NCBI GenBank assembly: GCA_021827445.1
Contig: JAKAVW010000231.1
Coordinates: forward strand, 1-5,240
From: Pseudomonadota bacterium
GTDB lineage: Bacteria; Pseudomonadota; Gammaproteobacteria; Acidithiobacillales; Acidithiobacillaceae
Reading direction: 5' to 3'
DNA: 5,240 bases
In this document: piece by piece, positions 4,426-5,240 of the stretch
Layout: each line of letters starts with the position of its first letter
How positions within the stretch are numbered: the first letter of the stretch is position 1
Notes under the pieces: model-generated
What the model was told of the DNA's origin: nothing
The model's database searches: none
What the model saw: only the letters and a program-made list of their open reading frames with translations
Translations under genes and position numbers: made by a program

Positions 4426-4721
4426 TAATTACCGCCGCCGCAGGACAAGGCTTAGAACGTTGTCGTCGCTTTCTGCTCGAACAACAGCCCCGGATCAGTG
4501 ATCGGGCGAGTCAGGCCATTGACCGGCAGTTCTTGCTGCTGGAGACCCTGCCGGAGATCGGGCGGCCCCTCCCCGATGTGCCGGAGTTACGTGAACTGGT
4601 GATCCGCTTTGGTGATTCAGGCTATGTCGCCCTGTATCATTATGATCTCGCCCGCGATGCGGTCCTCGTGTTGGCCTTTAGGCACCAGAAGGAAGCGGGG
4701 TACTTGGGCGAGTCCCAATAG
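4413..4721 (+). CDS. parE: RelE/ParE-superfamily toxin
   Basis: A 102-residue toxin of the RelE/ParE fold. It starts with a strand (RVIITAAAG), has two long helices (about 11-24 and 28-46, with LERCRRFLLEQ and SQAIDRQFLLLETLPEIGRP), then the beta sheet with LRELVIRFGDSG, YVALYHYD and AVLVLAFRHQKEAGY. The motif of LE, P, GRP and LREL, then the closing RHQ/EAGY, is typical of ParE toxins, which poison DNA gyrase, and not of mRNA-cutting RelE, though activity cannot be read from sequence. The GTG start at 4413 lies within the end of the antitoxin gene; no separate RBS is obvious, consistent with coupling. Length and motifs look intact, so the module is probably active in plasmid maintenance. Confidence 0.85.
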   Translation: MPRVIITAAAGQGLERCRRFLLEQQPRISDRASQAIDRQFLLLETLPEIGRPLPDVPELRELVIRFGDSGYVALYHYDLARDAVLVLAFRHQKEAGYLGESQ

Positions 4722-4736
4722 ACTGGCCTGATGGTG

Positions 4737-4755
4737 CAGGGTTGCGGGTGGTGTG
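4737..4755 (+). repeat. Direct repeat, short copy, right of the toxin-antitoxin module
   Basis: This 19-bp stretch equals 4010-4044 minus 16 internal bases. It follows the toxin stop by 15 bp. The two copies flank the toxin-antitoxin module. Confidence 0.55.
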
Positions 4756-4777
4756 CGCCGCACTAAAAACCGGGATA

Positions 4778-4814
4778 TGTGATACTCACGATATGCTATA
4801 TTGTGAGTATCACG
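4778..4814 (+). promoter_or_regulatory. Extended -10 promoter inside an 11-bp inverted-repeat operator
   Basis: GTGATACTCAC (4779-4789) and its perfect complement GTGAGTATCAC (4803-4813) stand 13 bp apart. The spacer carries TG, one base, then TATATT (4797-4802), an extended -10 box that can work without a -35. Each half site is itself a small dyad (GTGA, three bases, TCAC). A repressor covering both arms would shut the promoter. Another copy lies at 5058-5068. Confidence 0.8.
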
Positions 4815-4833
4815 TTTATAGCGAGGACCCGCC

Positions 4834-5061
4834 ATGCCCAGGAAGCCCATCCACGACCAGCCGATGAGCGCCGCGGAGCGCAAGCAGGCGCAATACCAAC
4901 GCGACAAGCGGGCGACCATTGAGGCCATCGGTGCCGAGGCGGACGCCCCCGACCGGGCGCTGCTGGCTCTGATGCGGGGGGCGGGTAAAAGTGCGCATCA
5001 GGATCACGCCGCACAGCGGGCGTGGGCCGCCTTCGGGCGGCGCTATGGGTGGATAACGTGA
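4834..5061 (+). CDS. Small basic protein of unknown function, palindrome-flanked
   Basis: A 75-residue product with MSAAERKQAQYQRDKRATIEA near the start, a basic helix type frequent in small plasmid proteins, then DRALLALMRGAGK and a C-terminal AWAAFGRRYGWIT. There are no membrane segments. GAGG (4823-4826) lies 7 nt before the ATG at 4834. The gene is preceded by a strong operator-promoter and its TGA stop (5059-5061) is part of a third operator half site. It lies directly before the kfrA-like gene, in the place where IncP-like backbones carry global regulators, so an autoregulatory role is plausible. It shares a loose pattern with the 72-residue protein encoded at 3201-3419. I cannot name the family. 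Confidence 0.65.
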   Translation: MPRKPIHDQPMSAAERKQAQYQRDKRATIEAIGAEADAPDRALLALMRGAGKSAHQDHAAQRAWAAFGRRYGWIT

Positions 5062-5076
5062 TACTCACACATCACG
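5058..5076. promoter_or_regulatory. Third GTGATACTCAC half site, across the stop codon
   Basis: A perfect copy of the operator half site of 4779-4789 lies at 5058-5068 and includes the TGA of the 75-residue gene. With ATCAC at 5071-5075 it makes a further small inverted repeat (CGTGAT/ATCACG). It is placed so that a bound protein could affect the kfrA-like promoter just downstream. Confidence 0.7.
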
Positions 5077-5094
5077 ACTGTAATAAATAATAGT

Positions 5095-5129
5095 ATGTAA
5101 TATGCTACAACTTATTACATTCCAGAGGG
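5095..5129 (+). promoter_or_regulatory. Inverted-repeat operator and RBS of the kfrA-like gene
   Basis: ATGTAATA (5095-5102) and TATTACAT (5113-5120) form a perfect 8-bp inverted repeat with a 10-bp spacer in an AT-rich stretch. TATGCT (5101-5106) may be a -10 box. AGAGGG (5124-5129) is the RBS, 7 nt before the ATG. KfrA proteins are known to repress their own promoter; this is the obvious candidate site. Confidence 0.65.
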
Positions 5130-5136
5130 TTCCGGC

Positions 5137-5240
5137 ATGGCATCACAGGAAGCGATCTGGGCGGCGGCGGATGCGCTGGTGAAGGCGGGGGAGCGGCCTA
5201 CTCTGGCGGCGGTGCGCAAGGCGGTGGGAGGCGGGTCGTT
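5137..5240 (+). CDS. kfrA: KfrA-type DNA-binding protein, N-terminal start (partial)
   Basis: Only the first 34 residues are in the window. They match the N-terminal DNA-binding domain of KfrA proteins: a helix with EAIWAAADALVKAGERPTL, then AAVRKAVGGGS, where the family commonly continues with a conserved F/T segment. Full KfrA proteins continue into a long alanine-rich coiled coil and act as autorepressors and as structural helpers of plasmid segregation, as known for IncP plasmids. Supported by the RBS AGAGGG and the upstream inverted repeat. The rest lies beyond the window. Confidence 0.8.
   Translation, partial: MASQEAIWAAADALVKAGERPTLAAVRKAVGGGS

Noticed and set aside
4753..4768. Terminator behind the toxin gene
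   Set aside because: GTGC/GCAC with loop GCC is followed by A residues on the plus strand, not T, and the stem has only four pairs.
1..5240. tRNA or rRNA genes
   Set aside because: No cloverleaf with a TTCGANNC-type arm in the right setting and no rRNA-like conserved stretches were seen on either strand.

Overview
This window looks like the replication and maintenance backbone of a broad-host-range-type proteobacterial plasmid. A ParA ATPase with a small ribbon-helix-helix partner, a replication initiator followed by iterons with a DnaA box, a ParD/ParE-type toxin-antitoxin pair and the start of a KfrA-type gene are all plasmid stability functions. The mix of a Tn3-type resolvase tail, an IncP-like kfrA and alanine/arginine-rich small genes recalls plasmids of Acidithiobacillus, beta- and gammaproteobacteria. 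The host assignment is an impression from memory and is not proven here.

Layout. (1) Positions 3-143 are the 3' end of a serine resolvase. (2) Positions 144-1150 hold an operator/promoter region and a parA(parF)-parG-like partition cassette whose genes overlap by 8 nt. (3) Positions 1192-2343 encode a 383-residue plasmid replication initiator. Copies of a CTTGYAT/CATACT motif precede parA, the parG-like gene and rep, suggesting shared control of partition and replication. (4) Positions 2328-2715 are the probable oriV: eight 22-bp direct repeats (the first contains the rep stop codon), a perfect DnaA box, an AT-rich stretch and phased TATCC repeats. (5) Positions 2747-3112 have no convincing gene and hold a dense series of short perfect hairpins. 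(6) Positions 3139-3428 hold a 72-residue small basic protein gene behind a good promoter, with the palindrome GTCACTGTGAC at both ends. (7) Positions 3559-4045 encode the two-helix membrane N-terminus of an Mrr-type restriction endonuclease without its nuclease domain, overlapped by a 45-residue ORF. (8) Positions 4153-4721 are an antitoxin/toxin pair flanked by an imperfect direct repeat. (9) Positions 4778-5068 hold a second small basic protein gene, again with a palindromic operator in front and another copy across its stop codon. (10) From 5137 the kfrA-like gene begins and runs off the window, behind an 8-bp inverted repeat.

How it works together (inference): the initiator binds the iterons and opens the origin with DnaA; the ParA/ParG-like pair segregates the plasmid and represses its own and perhaps rep transcription; the toxin-antitoxin pair kills plasmid-free cells; KfrA and the two small palindrome-flanked genes look like backbone regulators. 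The most unusual feature is that the two small genes appear distantly related to each other and share the same architecture: a palindrome over the promoter start and a second copy enclosing the TGA stop codon.
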